Source: Nitrosospira multiformis (GTDB lineage: Bacteria > Pseudomonadota > Gammaproteobacteria > Burkholderiales > Nitrosomonadaceae). From it: a stretch of DNA of 64,000 nucleotides. The DNA lies in contig JAFKJB010000017.1 in assembly GCA_017306155.1 (NCBI GenBank), forward strand, positions 32,045 to 96,044. Direction: 5' to 3'. The notes beneath the pieces were generated by a model, which saw nothing but the letters and a program-made list of their open reading frames with translations, was not told where the DNA came from and did no database searches. Positions 8,802-18,536 of the stretch are shown here, one piece after another (the stretch's first letter is position 1; each line of letters starts with the position of its first letter). The position numbers and the translations under genes were made by a program.

Positions 8802-11792
8802 TTGATACAAAATGCATTCCGGTACGTCCCACCGGCCTCCGGAGCAGAAAGGATATCTCAACAAGTTTTGCAAACTGCTACACGCAACCCCATTATTCCG
8901 GGCATTGACATCGGAGGCGGAGGTGTCCTGCGTATCTGTAAAGATCGCAAAGGCCATGGCGGCCTCCATGACAACCTGTTTCAATTATCCGGACTCCGCT
9001 TCCTGTTCTATTTTTCCGGTGCGATCCGGAGCAAAGTATCGTCGCTCTGTTCAGGCATCGGGCGGCTGCTTCTGTCATTGATGCTGATGGCATTCGCGGC
9101 CCACGCAGATGGACTGGAACTGGAGAAACGCGATATTGCTTTCTACTATGGCAGCAGGCCGCCCACCGAAGATCTGCGCCATTTCGACCAGATCGTCATT
9201 CAGCCAAGCCAGATTCTGCCACATGAGAAAACAGCATTGCTGAATCTGGATTCTTCACTCGTCTTCGCCTATGTCTCGTTTGGTGAAATTGCCCGCAACA
9301 GCGAAGATATGGCGCGCATCGACACGGATTGGTCGATAGGCGTCAATCCTGCCTGGAACAGCCTGGTAATGGACATGACCGATCCTGCCTGGCGCGAGTA
9401 CCTGCTGAAGCAGCATTTCGAACGCTTGTGGCGTGACGGCTATCGCGCTTTTTTTCTCGATACGGTCGACAGTTACCTGATCGTGACGAAGGAAGGCAAG
9501 CAACGCGAAGAGCAGGAAGAAGGGCTGGTTTCGCTGCTCGCGGAAGTCAAGCAGCGTTTTCCAGGATGCAAGCTCATCCTCAACCGTGGCTTCGAAGTGC
9601 TGGACCGGGCCAGCCAGTATGCTGATGGCATGGTAGCGGAATCACTTTTTCATGGCTTTGACCCGGTTAGCGGCAAGCACGCTCCAACCAAGGAAGAAAA
9701 CAGAAAGTGGCTGCTCGACCAGTTGGCGCGGGCGCAAAACGAGTTCAAGGTGCCCATTACGGTGCTCGACTATGTCGACCCGGGAAATTGGGTGGATGCG
9801 GAAAAAACGGCGCGCGACATCCTCAAGCTGGGATTCATGCCCTGGGTCGCCAATGGAGACCTGACATGGCTGGGGCACGGACGGATGCGCCTTGCTCCCC
9901 GCAAGCTGCTGGCTATCGTCAACGGAACGCCTGCGCAGCAGATGGAGCATGATCTGTTTCGGCGTGCGGCTATGCCGCTCGAATATCTTGGCCTGGCGCT
10001 CGACTATTGGTACGTCGATCAGCTTCCCCTGCCGATTGAACCGCTCGTCGGACGATATGCCGGGATTATCGCGTGGCTGGGGGAGGACAGTGCGAACGGT
10101 ACCGAACGGTATGAGAGTGTCTGCGCACGGCTGCAGTCAGAAGCGAATGCGGGACTGCCGATAGTGTTCATGGGTTATCTGCCCGCAGGTGTTGCGTGCC
10201 GGAATCTGCTGGATTATCAGGGCGAGTTACGGCCGACGACCGGTATCCTGAAATTCGATGCGATGAACGAGCGCCTGGGGCGCCCCGAATCCGCTCCGGT
10301 GATCGGCAGCGGCACGCCCGATGTGCGTGTTCGGGACCGCAATAACGCGTGGCTCACTCTGAGCAGTGCTGACAAAATATTTCATCCGGTCGCGGTGACG
10401 AGCTGGGGGGGTTATGCGTTACACCCTCACATACTGAACGAGAGTGCATCCGGGCGCCACGAATGGCTGCTCGATCCTTTTGTTTTTTTTCAGGCGGCGT
10501 TGCGCCTGCCGGTGCAGCCGGTGTTTGACATGACAATGGAAAACGGGCGGCGCCTGGGGATTATCGAGGTGAGGGGAGATCGCCTGTTTGCGAAGGATGA
10601 GCAGGGTGTGGAAGCGATCGATCGGCTCAAGGGCTGGATGGAAAAAAATCCGCTGCCGATCACATTGGGCGTCATCGAAGCGGAGGTGGCAACCGAAGAG
10701 CAGCAGAGCAAGCTGCGCGAGGTAGCCAGTTTGCCTCAGGTGCGTCTGGCCAGTCATACGTACAGCCATCCTTTTTATTGGGGGGTATTCGAAGGCAAGA
10801 CAGACGCGAATCAGCAACCCTACCGTTACAGCGTATTCATGAAGGATTACGCGGCGGAAATGGGGCGCGAAACGGGCGGTACTCTTCCATTCCTGCGCAC
10901 GATGGCACCGGATTCTCCCCCGCTGTTGATCTGGTCCGGGGATGGCAAGCCAGGACCCGCTGTCCTGGCAGCTGCGCAGAAAGCCGGGCTGCCGCATTAT
11001 GGCGGAGGGGGGCTGCACTGGCAGAGCGGTCAGATGTCGCTTGCAGACCTTGATCCGGCACTTCGTCCGACCGAATGGGGCATTCAGGTGATGACGCCGC
11101 TGGTTGCCGAACCTCTGTTCGCTCAGCTCTGGTACGGCGAAGCTCTGAATTTCGGCAAGGTTGGCGAGTGGAACCGCGAGCTCGACCTTGCCCGCCGGTT
11201 GCGTATTTCGTCCATATCGATCCATGCCGATGCATTCCTGAACGAACGGGGGAGGGAGCTTCTGGAGCAGATGACGGAGGCGCAGCGCAAGGAAAATGTG
11301 CTCGGCATCTGGGTCGATGAATATGCCACCCGTGCGCGCGCGTTCCAGACAGCGAGTATCGCACGCGATCTCGATGGCAACTGGTTTCTTTTCGGGGATG
11401 CGCTTAGAACAGTGCGGTTGCCCCCGACTGAAATGACGCCGGAAATCTCCGGCGATGTAGTCGGATATAATGACTACAATGATAACCGCTACATCTACCT
11501 TGCCAGGAATCACGCAATCCTGAAAGCCGCCCAGGGTAAACGGAACAGAAATCCGGGCCTGAGGTTGATCGAGGCCAGCGCACCCCTGAAATCCTGGCAT
11601 ATCAACAATGATGGCTCCGCCACGCTTTTATTCGAATCACGGGGACGTCTGGCTCCCTTGTCTGTCACGACTTCCGCTTCCTGCGCCTTGAGCATAAATG
11701 ATGCCAGATTGACGCCGCAGATGAAGGGTACACATTCCGTTTATACAGTTTCAGGAAACCTGGCAGCGGGAAAATTCCGGCTTGAGTGTTGA
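8802..11792 (+). CDS. pelA: Pel polysaccharide hydrolase/deacetylase PelA
   Basis: First gene of the pel operon; a periplasmic enzyme with hydrolase and deacetylase activities on the Pel polymer. A hydrophobic export signal lies near residues 85-101 (RLLLSLMLMAFAAHA). The N-terminal TIM-barrel-like hydrolase carries the conserved Glu in VAESLFHGF (residue 280 of the open frame). The C-terminal deacetylase carries the paired metal His residues in SHTYSHPFYW (652 and 656). The start is uncertain: the frame opens with TTG at 8802, there is no ATG or GTG between there and the signal peptide, and the internal ATG at 9081 would truncate the signal. The gene overlaps pelB by 11 bp. Confidence 0.93.
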   Translation: MIQNAFRYVPPASGAERISQQVLQTATRNPIIPGIDIGGGGVLRICKDRKGHGGLHDNLFQLSGLRFLFYFSGAIRSKVSSLCSGIGRLLLSLMLMAFAAHADGLELEKRDIAFYYGSRPPTEDLRHFDQIVIQPSQILPHEKTALLNLDSSLVFAYVSFGEIARNSEDMARIDTDWSIGVNPAWNSLVMDMTDPAWREYLLKQHFERLWRDGYRAFFLDTVDSYLIVTKEGKQREEQEEGLVSLLAEVKQRFPGCKLILNRGFEVLDRASQYADGMVAESLFHGFDPVSGKHAPTKEENRKWLLDQLARAQNEFKVPITVLDYVDPGNWVDAEKTARDILKLGFMPWVANGDLTWLGHGRMRLAPRKLLAIVNGTPAQQMEHDLFRRAAMPLEYLGLALDYWYVDQLPLPIEPLVGRYAGIIAWLGEDSANGTERYESVCARLQSEANAGLPIVFMGYLPAGVACRNLLDYQGELRPTTGILKFDAMNERLGRPESAPVIGSGTPDVRVRDRNNAWLTLSSADKIFHPVAVTSWGGYALHPHILNESASGRHEWLLDPFVFFQAALRLPVQPVFDMTMENGRRLGIIEVRGDRLFAKDEQGVEAIDRLKGWMEKNPLPITLGVIEAEVATEEQQSKLREVASLPQVRLASHTYSHPFYWGVFEGKTDANQQPYRYSVFMKDYAAEMGRETGGTLPFLRTMAPDSPPLLIWSGDGKPGPAVLAAAQKAGLPHYGGGGLHWQSGQMSLADLDPALRPTEWGIQVMTPLVAEPLFAQLWYGEALNFGKVGEWNRELDLARRLRISSISIHADAFLNERGRELLEQMTEAQRKENVLGIWVDEYATRARAFQTASIARDLDGNWFLFGDALRTVRLPPTEMTPEISGDVVGYNDYNDNRYIYLARNHAILKAAQGKRNRNPGLRLIEASAPLKSWHINNDGSATLLFESRGRLAPLSVTTSASCALSINDARLTPQMKGTHSVYTVSGNLAAGKFRLEC

Positions 11793-14529
11793 AACGCAAC
11801 GCGAATCACTGCTAAACGCACCCGCGTTGCTGTTCATGAGCGCGGTGGTTCTCATTGCCTTCTGGGTATTGTTTCCGCGTCAGCCCGCTTTCAGGGATCC
11901 AGCCAACCTGTCAGCAAAAGATGCCTTGTCAGTCGCTTATCTTCGCGTTCTCGTGCAGTCCGACCCGCGTAACGCTCCGCTACGCCTGTCGTTCGTGCAG
12001 GTGTTGACGGAAGCGGGCATGACCGATGAGGCTATTCTTGCCATGGAACCCCTGCAGAATGCTCCCGAGTCGAGATTGACTTACGAAATTCGCCTGGCGG
12101 AGCTGAAGCTGGCACTGCAGCAGCTCTACAGACATCCTCCCCAGGATGTCGAGGCATTGCTGCGAAGGCGTATCGGGGAGCTGGTCCCTTCTTTGCTGCG
12201 CCTGGCAGAGAATGACAAAGAGTCGAATCAGGTGGTGTTGCTGGCAGAGCAGTTTGGCGAACCCTTGGTCATAGCGGAAACCTTCGAGCAGCTGGTTCGC
12301 ATGCAGAATGAAACCCGGCAGACAAAATCGCGCTGGCTGGCTTTTGCTGCCAAACAGCGGCTTGCGGCCGCGCAGCCCAGAGCTGCGGCACAAGATTTCT
12401 GTCAGGCTTTCACTTTCGAACGAGTCGTCAGGAAGAAAACAGAATTGGCGAAAGCATGTTTAGGTGCCTATCTTCAGGCGGGTGTCGACCGGGAGGCCCT
12501 GAAAGCTGCGATAAAGATACTTTCCGCTTATAGCGAACCGGCTAATGTCGCGAATCCTGGTAATTCCGGCCCGGTTGCTCCCTCCAGCGCCGAGGCGCAG
12601 CTGCTGATGCTGGCGGCCGACATTGCCCAGCCGATGGGTGATCATGACCATGCACTGGTTTGGCTGGAGCAGGCAAGTGCACATCTGCCTGCGGATCAGA
12701 AACTTGCGGAACGTATTATCCGGTTGCAGGTTTCGATGGGTCTCCTCGGCGAAGGTCTTGCCCGGGCGGACGTGCTGCGGGCTTCCCTTGTTCCTGGAAG
12801 CGAGCGTCAGCGACTGCTTGCCTATTTGTATGACTGGAACGGTCAGGCCGATGAAGCACTCGCCTTGTGGCTGTCTTTTGCGCGCCATAAGGCTGATGAG
12901 GAGGCTGAAACCCGGGCCTTCGCACTGGCTCAGGCAAAGCCGGATAACGAGGCGATTGTGCAGCTTCTTGAGGCAGTCATGTCCCGTCGCAAGCTGACGG
13001 CTACCGAAGCGGAAGCTTATGTCAGGGCGGGTCTCGCTGTTGCCCAGCCGTCTCGTGTGGAAAAGCAGCTGCGACGTCACGCGGAGCGATTCGACAACCC
13101 TCCGCCCATACTCAAAGCACTGGTGGAGGTCCTTGTTCTTCAGGGCAAACCGGATGCGGCACTCACGTTATATGAGGATATGCCGCAAATTCAGGATGGG
13201 CAGCAGAGGCTTGCATTGGCAAGGCTATATGAGGAAGCCGGCAATACGCAAAAGAGCTTTCAGTTACTGCTCCGGGACATCGATTCGCCAGATCCCGCTT
13301 CTGTGGAAGAATACTGGCTGCTGCTGGCGAAAGTTTCCACGCAACTGGGGCAGGATGCATACGCCAGCAAAGCCTACGAAAAAGCGCTGGCCCTTCGGCC
13401 GAACGACGTGGAAATTCTGGAGAACCTGCAGCGTCTGGCCCTGCGTCATCACGATGATAAAAAAAGCGAGCGGCTTGCACGCTATGGATGGGAAAAATTG
13501 AAGCGCATCGAGGATTTGCAGCGCCTGATGCGTTTTTCCTGGAAGCGGGGAAATTGGGATGAACTGGATCACTGGCTCAAGGCTGCGGAGAAACTTCCTT
13601 CAGCGGCACAGGCGCCGGATTACTGGTATTTTCAGGCGATGCGCAAGATGGCGCACGGGGAGAAAAGCGCTGCACGTGATGCGCTGCATGAGATCCTGAG
13701 ATTGCAGGCCGCAGATCCGGAAGTAACCGAAGCCATGATCTGGCTATTGCTGTCATATGAGAAAATTGATCATGCGCTGCTTGAATCCGTCGTTGCACCC
13801 TATCATGCCCAGTCAACCAATCAGTCCACGGTCAATCCGGCTTTAGCCGAAGCCCTCGCGGCAGCGGAGCAAAGCTTGGGCAGGCCGGTTCAGGCAGCGG
13901 CCTGGTTTTTGCGATCGCTTTCGACCCGGCCCGGGGATTTTTTGTGGATACTGACACTGGCGGACAATATGGAATGGGCGGGTTGTCCGGCTCACGCCAA
14001 TTATGTCCGCCTTCAGGCGCTCGAAATATTCGCTTCAAGGCAGAATTCCCAAACCGAAGTGAAATATCCGCCGCGCCTGGCCGAATACTTTTTCGGATCA
14101 AAGTATTTTCCAGCCAAAAGGGATGATGCCGATGACGCGAAGAAACAGGAGGAATTACAGTCGATTCGGAACCGGTGGGGTTTAGGAGGAAAACTGGATA
14201 ATGCCGACTATTTCGCATTGCGCAGAGAGATGGAACGGCTTGATCTGTCGCAATGGAAAGCCTTCGCAAAGGCAGTCAGGAACAGGAATGAGCGTGAAGT
14301 GGCGCAGCAGCTGGCGCTCATTTCAGATCACCTGAAGCGTCAGCCTGCAGCCGCATCGCATGCGGACATGCTCCCCTTATCCATAGACGATGTGGATCGC
14401 GCGAATCGCTGGCTGGCTGGCGAACCGAAACCCAACCCGAGCGATCTGGCGACGGAACTGGATATCTGCCGCGAGACGCTGACCAAGATCCGGGAATTTC
14501 CTGCAAACAGTGAGCCTGCAAAGCGATGA
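11782..14529 (+). CDS. pelB: PelB-like TPR protein lacking a porin-like C-terminal region
   Basis: In Pseudomonas PelB is an inner-membrane-anchored tetratricopeptide scaffold that ends in an outer-membrane beta-barrel exporting Pel. Here the TTG start at 11782 overlaps pelA. One N-terminal membrane helix (about residues 14-30) is followed by roughly 800 residues of helical TPR-like repeats (for example KAYEKALALRPNDVEILENL). The protein ends at 915 residues in a charged helical segment; no alternating hydrophobic strands of a barrel are visible. Pseudomonas PelB is about 1,190 residues. The stop overlaps the pelD start (ATGA), so the gene is not obviously broken. Export must differ here, or a separate porin exists elsewhere. 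Confidence 0.85.
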   Translation: MSVETQRESLLNAPALLFMSAVVLIAFWVLFPRQPAFRDPANLSAKDALSVAYLRVLVQSDPRNAPLRLSFVQVLTEAGMTDEAILAMEPLQNAPESRLTYEIRLAELKLALQQLYRHPPQDVEALLRRRIGELVPSLLRLAENDKESNQVVLLAEQFGEPLVIAETFEQLVRMQNETRQTKSRWLAFAAKQRLAAAQPRAAAQDFCQAFTFERVVRKKTELAKACLGAYLQAGVDREALKAAIKILSAYSEPANVANPGNSGPVAPSSAEAQLLMLAADIAQPMGDHDHALVWLEQASAHLPADQKLAERIIRLQVSMGLLGEGLARADVLRASLVPGSERQRLLAYLYDWNGQADEALALWLSFARHKADEEAETRAFALAQAKPDNEAIVQLLEAVMSRRKLTATEAEAYVRAGLAVAQPSRVEKQLRRHAERFDNPPPILKALVEVLVLQGKPDAALTLYEDMPQIQDGQQRLALARLYEEAGNTQKSFQLLLRDIDSPDPASVEEYWLLLAKVSTQLGQDAYASKAYEKALALRPNDVEILENLQRLALRHHDDKKSERLARYGWEKLKRIEDLQRLMRFSWKRGNWDELDHWLKAAEKLPSAAQAPDYWYFQAMRKMAHGEKSAARDALHEILRLQAADPEVTEAMIWLLLSYEKIDHALLESVVAPYHAQSTNQSTVNPALAEALAAAEQSLGRPVQAAAWFLRSLSTRPGDFLWILTLADNMEWAGCPAHANYVRLQALEIFASRQNSQTEVKYPPRLAEYFFGSKYFPAKRDDADDAKKQEELQSIRNRWGLGGKLDNADYFALRREMERLDLSQWKAFAKAVRNRNEREVAQQLALISDHLKRQPAAASHADMLPLSIDDVDRANRWLAGEPKPNPSDLATELDICRETLTKIREFPANSEPAKR

Positions 14530-15797
14530 AAAAACCCTGGCTGGAAGGTATAGAGGTGGTCGATGTAAACACCCCGGCATCGAGATGGGGCGGCTGGTTT
14601 GAAACATTCGTTATAACTGCTGCCGTAATTGCGGCATCATTCATTACCCAGCAGACGGACCCTTTCCGGTTGAGTGGCGGATTTCCGTGGGCAGTGCTGG
14701 CGCCCCTGCTCGCGGGATTGCGGTACGGGTTTGTCTTTGGTTTTGTCAGCGCCCTGCTGACACTCGCCGTGCTTGGTGTTGCCATCGATCAGCAATGGCA
14801 GGTCGCGAAGAGCTTTCCGCTGCCTTGGGCGATCGGCGTTGTAGTGGTGGCGATGGTGGCAGGGGAGTTTCGTGACATGTGGGGGCGCCGCCTGCACCGG
14901 CTGGAGGGCGCATATCAATATCGCGCCGAGCGTCTTGAGGAATTCACGCGTAGTTACCAGTTATTGCGCCTGTCGCATGACCGTCTCGAACAGACCGTCG
15001 CTAACAGCGGCTTTTCCCTGCGTGAAGGTATCATGCACCTTCAATCGACTCTGGATGGCATCGATGGCTTGACGGAAAGTTCGCTGCAAAAGCTTATTGA
15101 ATTTGTGGCGGAATACGGTGCATTGACGCAGGCCTGCATTGTCGGTATTACTGCCGAGCGCATTGATACCTCCCAGGTTCTGGCTTGCGTGGGAGAGCGA
15201 TTTCCTGTCGATGAGGCCGATCCAGTGCTGAGAATGTCGCTCGATAGCGGCGAACTGGCCACGCTGAATCTTCTGGAGGATTCAGTGATGGATCAGGCCC
15301 GGCTTCTGGCCGCGGTACCTTTGGCCGACTCCAGCGGTGAAATAAATGCTGTGCTGGCAGTGCGTTCCATGCCTTTTTTTTCGTTTCATGAAAGCAATCT
15401 CAAGCTTATCGCCGTGCTGGTAGCGCATGGCGTGGACCATCTCCGCTTCGGAACAGCGAGACCGTCGGTTCTCCGGTTTATTGCTTCGTTTGAACGGGCT
15501 TATCAGGATTTTTCGCGCTTCAGGCTCGATACGGTACTCCTGAGATTATCCGGAAATCCGGATGAGATGCGGGGCATTGACGAAAAGCTGCGGTTTTCGA
15601 TTCGTGCTACCGACTTTATCTGCCTTGCGCGTGAAAAGGATCAGCATGTTGTCTGGGTGATGCTGCCACTGACGGATATTGCTGGCGCACGGGCATGGGC
15701 GCAGCGAGTAGCCGGTATTCCTGCAACATCCGCACAGGAATGGATGCCTATCAACGAAATCGATCCGCAACGGATCCGTTCCCTGGAGCAGGGATGA
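14526..15797 (+). CDS. pelD: c-di-GMP receptor PelD
   Basis: Inner-membrane receptor that activates Pel synthesis on binding c-di-GMP. Four N-terminal membrane helices (about residues 26-115) are followed by a coiled segment, a GAF domain (about 165-300) and a degenerate GGDEF domain. The inhibitory-site RxxD motif that binds c-di-GMP in Pseudomonas PelD is visible as RATD (R360, D363), whereas no catalytic GGDEF signature is present, as expected for the family. The start codon overlaps the pelB stop in ATGA, implying translational coupling. It sits directly after pelB, where pelC would be expected. Confidence 0.93.
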   Translation: MKKPWLEGIEVVDVNTPASRWGGWFETFVITAAVIAASFITQQTDPFRLSGGFPWAVLAPLLAGLRYGFVFGFVSALLTLAVLGVAIDQQWQVAKSFPLPWAIGVVVVAMVAGEFRDMWGRRLHRLEGAYQYRAERLEEFTRSYQLLRLSHDRLEQTVANSGFSLREGIMHLQSTLDGIDGLTESSLQKLIEFVAEYGALTQACIVGITAERIDTSQVLACVGERFPVDEADPVLRMSLDSGELATLNLLEDSVMDQARLLAAVPLADSSGEINAVLAVRSMPFFSFHESNLKLIAVLVAHGVDHLRFGTARPSVLRFIASFERAYQDFSRFRLDTVLLRLSGNPDEMRGIDEKLRFSIRATDFICLAREKDQHVVWVMLPLTDIAGARAWAQRVAGIPATSAQEWMPINEIDPQRIRSLEQG

Positions 15798-16936
15798 TGC
15801 GTCGCATGCATCGCCTGCTTGCGCTGTCAGGAGTGACTGCTGAAGTAGTAGCCGTTCTCCTGGTGGGGTTGAGCGCGGATGATGCGATGGCAGCCTGGCA
15901 GGAAAGTGCGCTGCTGTTCACGGCGGTTATATTTCATTCTGCTTCCTCATATTACCTTGCGCGCATGTTCTGGCAGTCGTTGCCGCGTCGCTACAAGCTT
16001 CCTCCTCGCAGAAGCCTGGGGTTGCTGTTTGTCTTTCTATGGATTCTGCCGGTTTTCGGGACGCTGGGCGTGCTGTGGAGCATAACACGTGCATTGAAGC
16101 GGCCCCGGACCCGTTCCGCGAAGAATGTAAAGATTATAATCCTGCCTGAGCTGCCTTTTTCACCCCCTGTCATTTTCCCAGTTCCCCCTTACAGTCAGGG
16201 AGCCCTGCGCCAGATTGTCCATTTTGCCGGGCGCTCGCTCAAGCGGTTGAAAGCGGTGATGGCAACACGGCACATGGCGCCGAGGGAAGCCATGGAGATC
16301 TGGTCGAAAGCTACCCGCGACCCGGTCGATGATGTCAGGCTGCTTGCCTATGCGATGAAGGATGCCCATGAAAAGAAGCTTACCGACCGCGTCCTGTCTT
16401 TAACCGAAGCGCTGCCACAACTTCCCCCGCGAGCGCAGAACGCCTGCCGCAAAACGATCGCCGCGCTATGCTGGGAACTGGTATATCACAAGCTGGTACA
16501 GGGCGCGGTCAGACAGCACTGGCTGAAAAACGCCCGCACACAAATGGAGAGTGTATTGACCTCGTCATCCATTAAGCCAGGCGACGCCCTCTCTGACTCT
16601 GCATCGGCCCCTGTGCGTACTGCATCCAAATCATCCCCGATGTCGCCCAAGCATGGAAGGAGTGAAGCATCCTCTCTATCGCGCGGCACGGACCCCGACA
16701 GTTGGCTGTTGTATGGCCGGATTTTATTGGAATCAGGTGAAGCCACCCTGGCGAGAAAGGCTTTTGTCAACGCACAAACTCATGGTGCAGATCAGCAACA
16801 ACTGCTGCCATGGTTTGCCGAAATCGCTTTCCGGGAGCGGAGGTTTTCCGAGGTGAAGCGCTGTTTATCCATGCTTGCACGTGCTGGGGAGAAGGGGCGG
16901 GAACTGGCCCTGGTAAGAGCGTGGTGGAATAAATGA
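15794..16936 (+). CDS. pelE: Pel synthesis membrane/TPR protein PelE
   Basis: An inner-membrane partner of PelD and PelG in the Pel synthase complex. Two membrane helices near the N-terminus (about residues 8-60 and 75-95) are followed by a basic linker and helical repeat regions. The frame is open further upstream, but the ATG at 15794 overlaps the pelD stop (ATGATG at 15794-15799) and gives a 380-residue protein. A low-complexity Ser/Pro-rich linker around residues 255-300 separates two helical parts. The stop overlaps the pelF ATG. Identity rests mainly on operon position and architecture. Confidence 0.85.
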   Translation: MMRRMHRLLALSGVTAEVVAVLLVGLSADDAMAAWQESALLFTAVIFHSASSYYLARMFWQSLPRRYKLPPRRSLGLLFVFLWILPVFGTLGVLWSITRALKRPRTRSAKNVKIIILPELPFSPPVIFPVPPYSQGALRQIVHFAGRSLKRLKAVMATRHMAPREAMEIWSKATRDPVDDVRLLAYAMKDAHEKKLTDRVLSLTEALPQLPPRAQNACRKTIAALCWELVYHKLVQGAVRQHWLKNARTQMESVLTSSSIKPGDALSDSASAPVRTASKSSPMSPKHGRSEASSLSRGTDPDSWLLYGRILLESGEATLARKAFVNAQTHGADQQQLLPWFAEIAFRERRFSEVKRCLSMLARAGEKGRELALVRAWWNK

Positions 16937-18516
16937 GCATGATCCGGGCAGGGGCGGAGAAATTCTCGATGGTACGGGCAGCAGGATCGATTGTGGAACC
17001 GGTGGCGGATATCGCTCTGCTGCTGGAAGGCACCTATCCCTATGTCCGTGGCGGGGTATCTTCATGGGTCCACCAGATCATAAGCGGTTTGCCGGAATTT
17101 ACCTTCGCTGTGATCTTCATAGGCGGCCAGAAGGAAATGTATGGACCGGCACAGTATCAGTTTCCGCCGAATGTGACGCATGTCGAGACACACTATCTGC
17201 TGCACCGGAGCAGCCTTGCGAAGCCGCATCCCCGCAAGGGCAGTCGTCAGCCTTTCAAGGAAATGGAAGAATTGCACGCCATCCTGCGGCAGCCTGGGAA
17301 GTTGGCTGAGGGGAAAATGATCGATGCGTTTGCGCGACTGGGCGCCAAGGGCGGCATCAGCCAGGAAGATTTTCTATATAGTGAAGCTTCCTGGGATTAC
17401 ATTACCCGACAGTATAAAGAGCGCTGTACCGAGCCCTCGTTTGTGGATTATTTCTGGGCGATACGTGCAATGCATACGCCGCTGTTCGTGTTGGCCGATA
17501 TCGCGGCCGGCCTCCCCCCGGTGCGGGCAGTGCATGCCATCTCGACCGGTTATGCAGGACTGCTGGGTGCGATGATAAGGCTGCGGCGAAACATTCCCTT
17601 TGTGCTCACCGAGCATGGTATTTATACCAAGGAGCGGAAAATCGACCTGGCGCAGGCAACCTGGATCCATGATCACAATGACGACGTGTGCAATACCCTG
17701 CACGATGAAATGGGGTATATCCGCGGTCTCTGGATCAGATTCTATGAGCAGCTCGGGCGTATGGCGTACGCGCAGGCCTTACCCATTATCAGCCTGTATG
17801 AGGGGAACCGGTTGAGGCAGGTTGCCGATGGGGCGGCCCCGGAAAAAACACGGGTTATTACCAACGGAATCAATGTGGAACGTTATCGCGACGCACTCGA
17901 AAAAAGACCGGAAAAGATCCCACCGGTGCTGGGGCTGGTCGGGCGCGTGGTGCCGATCAAGGATATCAAGACGTTCATCCGGACATTGCGGATGCTGATC
18001 AAGGAGCGTCCTGATGCGCAAGGGTGGATTGTCGGTCCGGAAGACGAAGATCCGTCGTATGTGAATGAATGCAAGGAACTGGCCGAAAGCCTCGGCTTGG
18101 AGAATCACCTCAGATTCATGGGCTTTCAGAACATGCTGGAAATTCTGCCCCAGCTTGGGCTGATGGTGCTGACCTCGATCAGTGAAGCCCTGCCGCTGGT
18201 AATACTCGAGGCTTTCGCCAGTGGTGTTCCCTGTCTCGCCACGGATGTGGGGTCCTGCCGCGAGCTCATCGAAGGAACCGCCGAGCAGGATCGGGCACTG
18301 GGGGCAGCGGGCAGTGTCGTGCACATCGCCGATCCCGAAGGTACGGCAAAAGCAGCGCTCGAGCTGCTGAACAATCCGGCAAAGTGGCGCGTTGCGCAGC
18401 AGGCGGGGCTTGCACGCGTGAAACGCTACTATGACGACCAGCTCATGTTTTCATCTTATCGGGAAGTCTACTCGGAAGCCTTGGGCGTATCGCGGCATCC
18501 GGCAGTAGCGGACTGA
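16933..18516 (+). CDS. pelF: Pel glycosyltransferase PelF
   Basis: The cytosolic GT4-family glycosyltransferase that polymerises the Pel backbone from UDP-sugars. The N-terminal motif LLLEGTYPYVRGGVSSWVH is characteristic of PelF. The C-terminal GT-B half has the GLVGRVVPIKD segment and the E-x7-E donor-site motif EALPLVILE (E418 and E426). The 527 residues are close to the roughly 507 of Pseudomonas PelF, with a short N-terminal extension. The ATG overlaps the pelE stop in ATGA, and pelG follows after 20 bp. Confidence 0.95.
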   Translation: MSMIRAGAEKFSMVRAAGSIVEPVADIALLLEGTYPYVRGGVSSWVHQIISGLPEFTFAVIFIGGQKEMYGPAQYQFPPNVTHVETHYLLHRSSLAKPHPRKGSRQPFKEMEELHAILRQPGKLAEGKMIDAFARLGAKGGISQEDFLYSEASWDYITRQYKERCTEPSFVDYFWAIRAMHTPLFVLADIAAGLPPVRAVHAISTGYAGLLGAMIRLRRNIPFVLTEHGIYTKERKIDLAQATWIHDHNDDVCNTLHDEMGYIRGLWIRFYEQLGRMAYAQALPIISLYEGNRLRQVADGAAPEKTRVITNGINVERYRDALEKRPEKIPPVLGLVGRVVPIKDIKTFIRTLRMLIKERPDAQGWIVGPEDEDPSYVNECKELAESLGLENHLRFMGFQNMLEILPQLGLMVLTSISEALPLVILEAFASGVPCLATDVGSCRELIEGTAEQDRALGAAGSVVHIADPEGTAKAALELLNNPAKWRVAQQAGLARVKRYYDDQLMFSSYREVYSEALGVSRHPAVAD

Positions 18517-18536
18517 TGTAACTGGTAACTATATAT

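Noticed and set aside
10419-11600. 393-codon minus-strand open frame
   Set aside because: Antisense to pelA, whose domains and catalytic residues are clear; the antisense protein has no family features.
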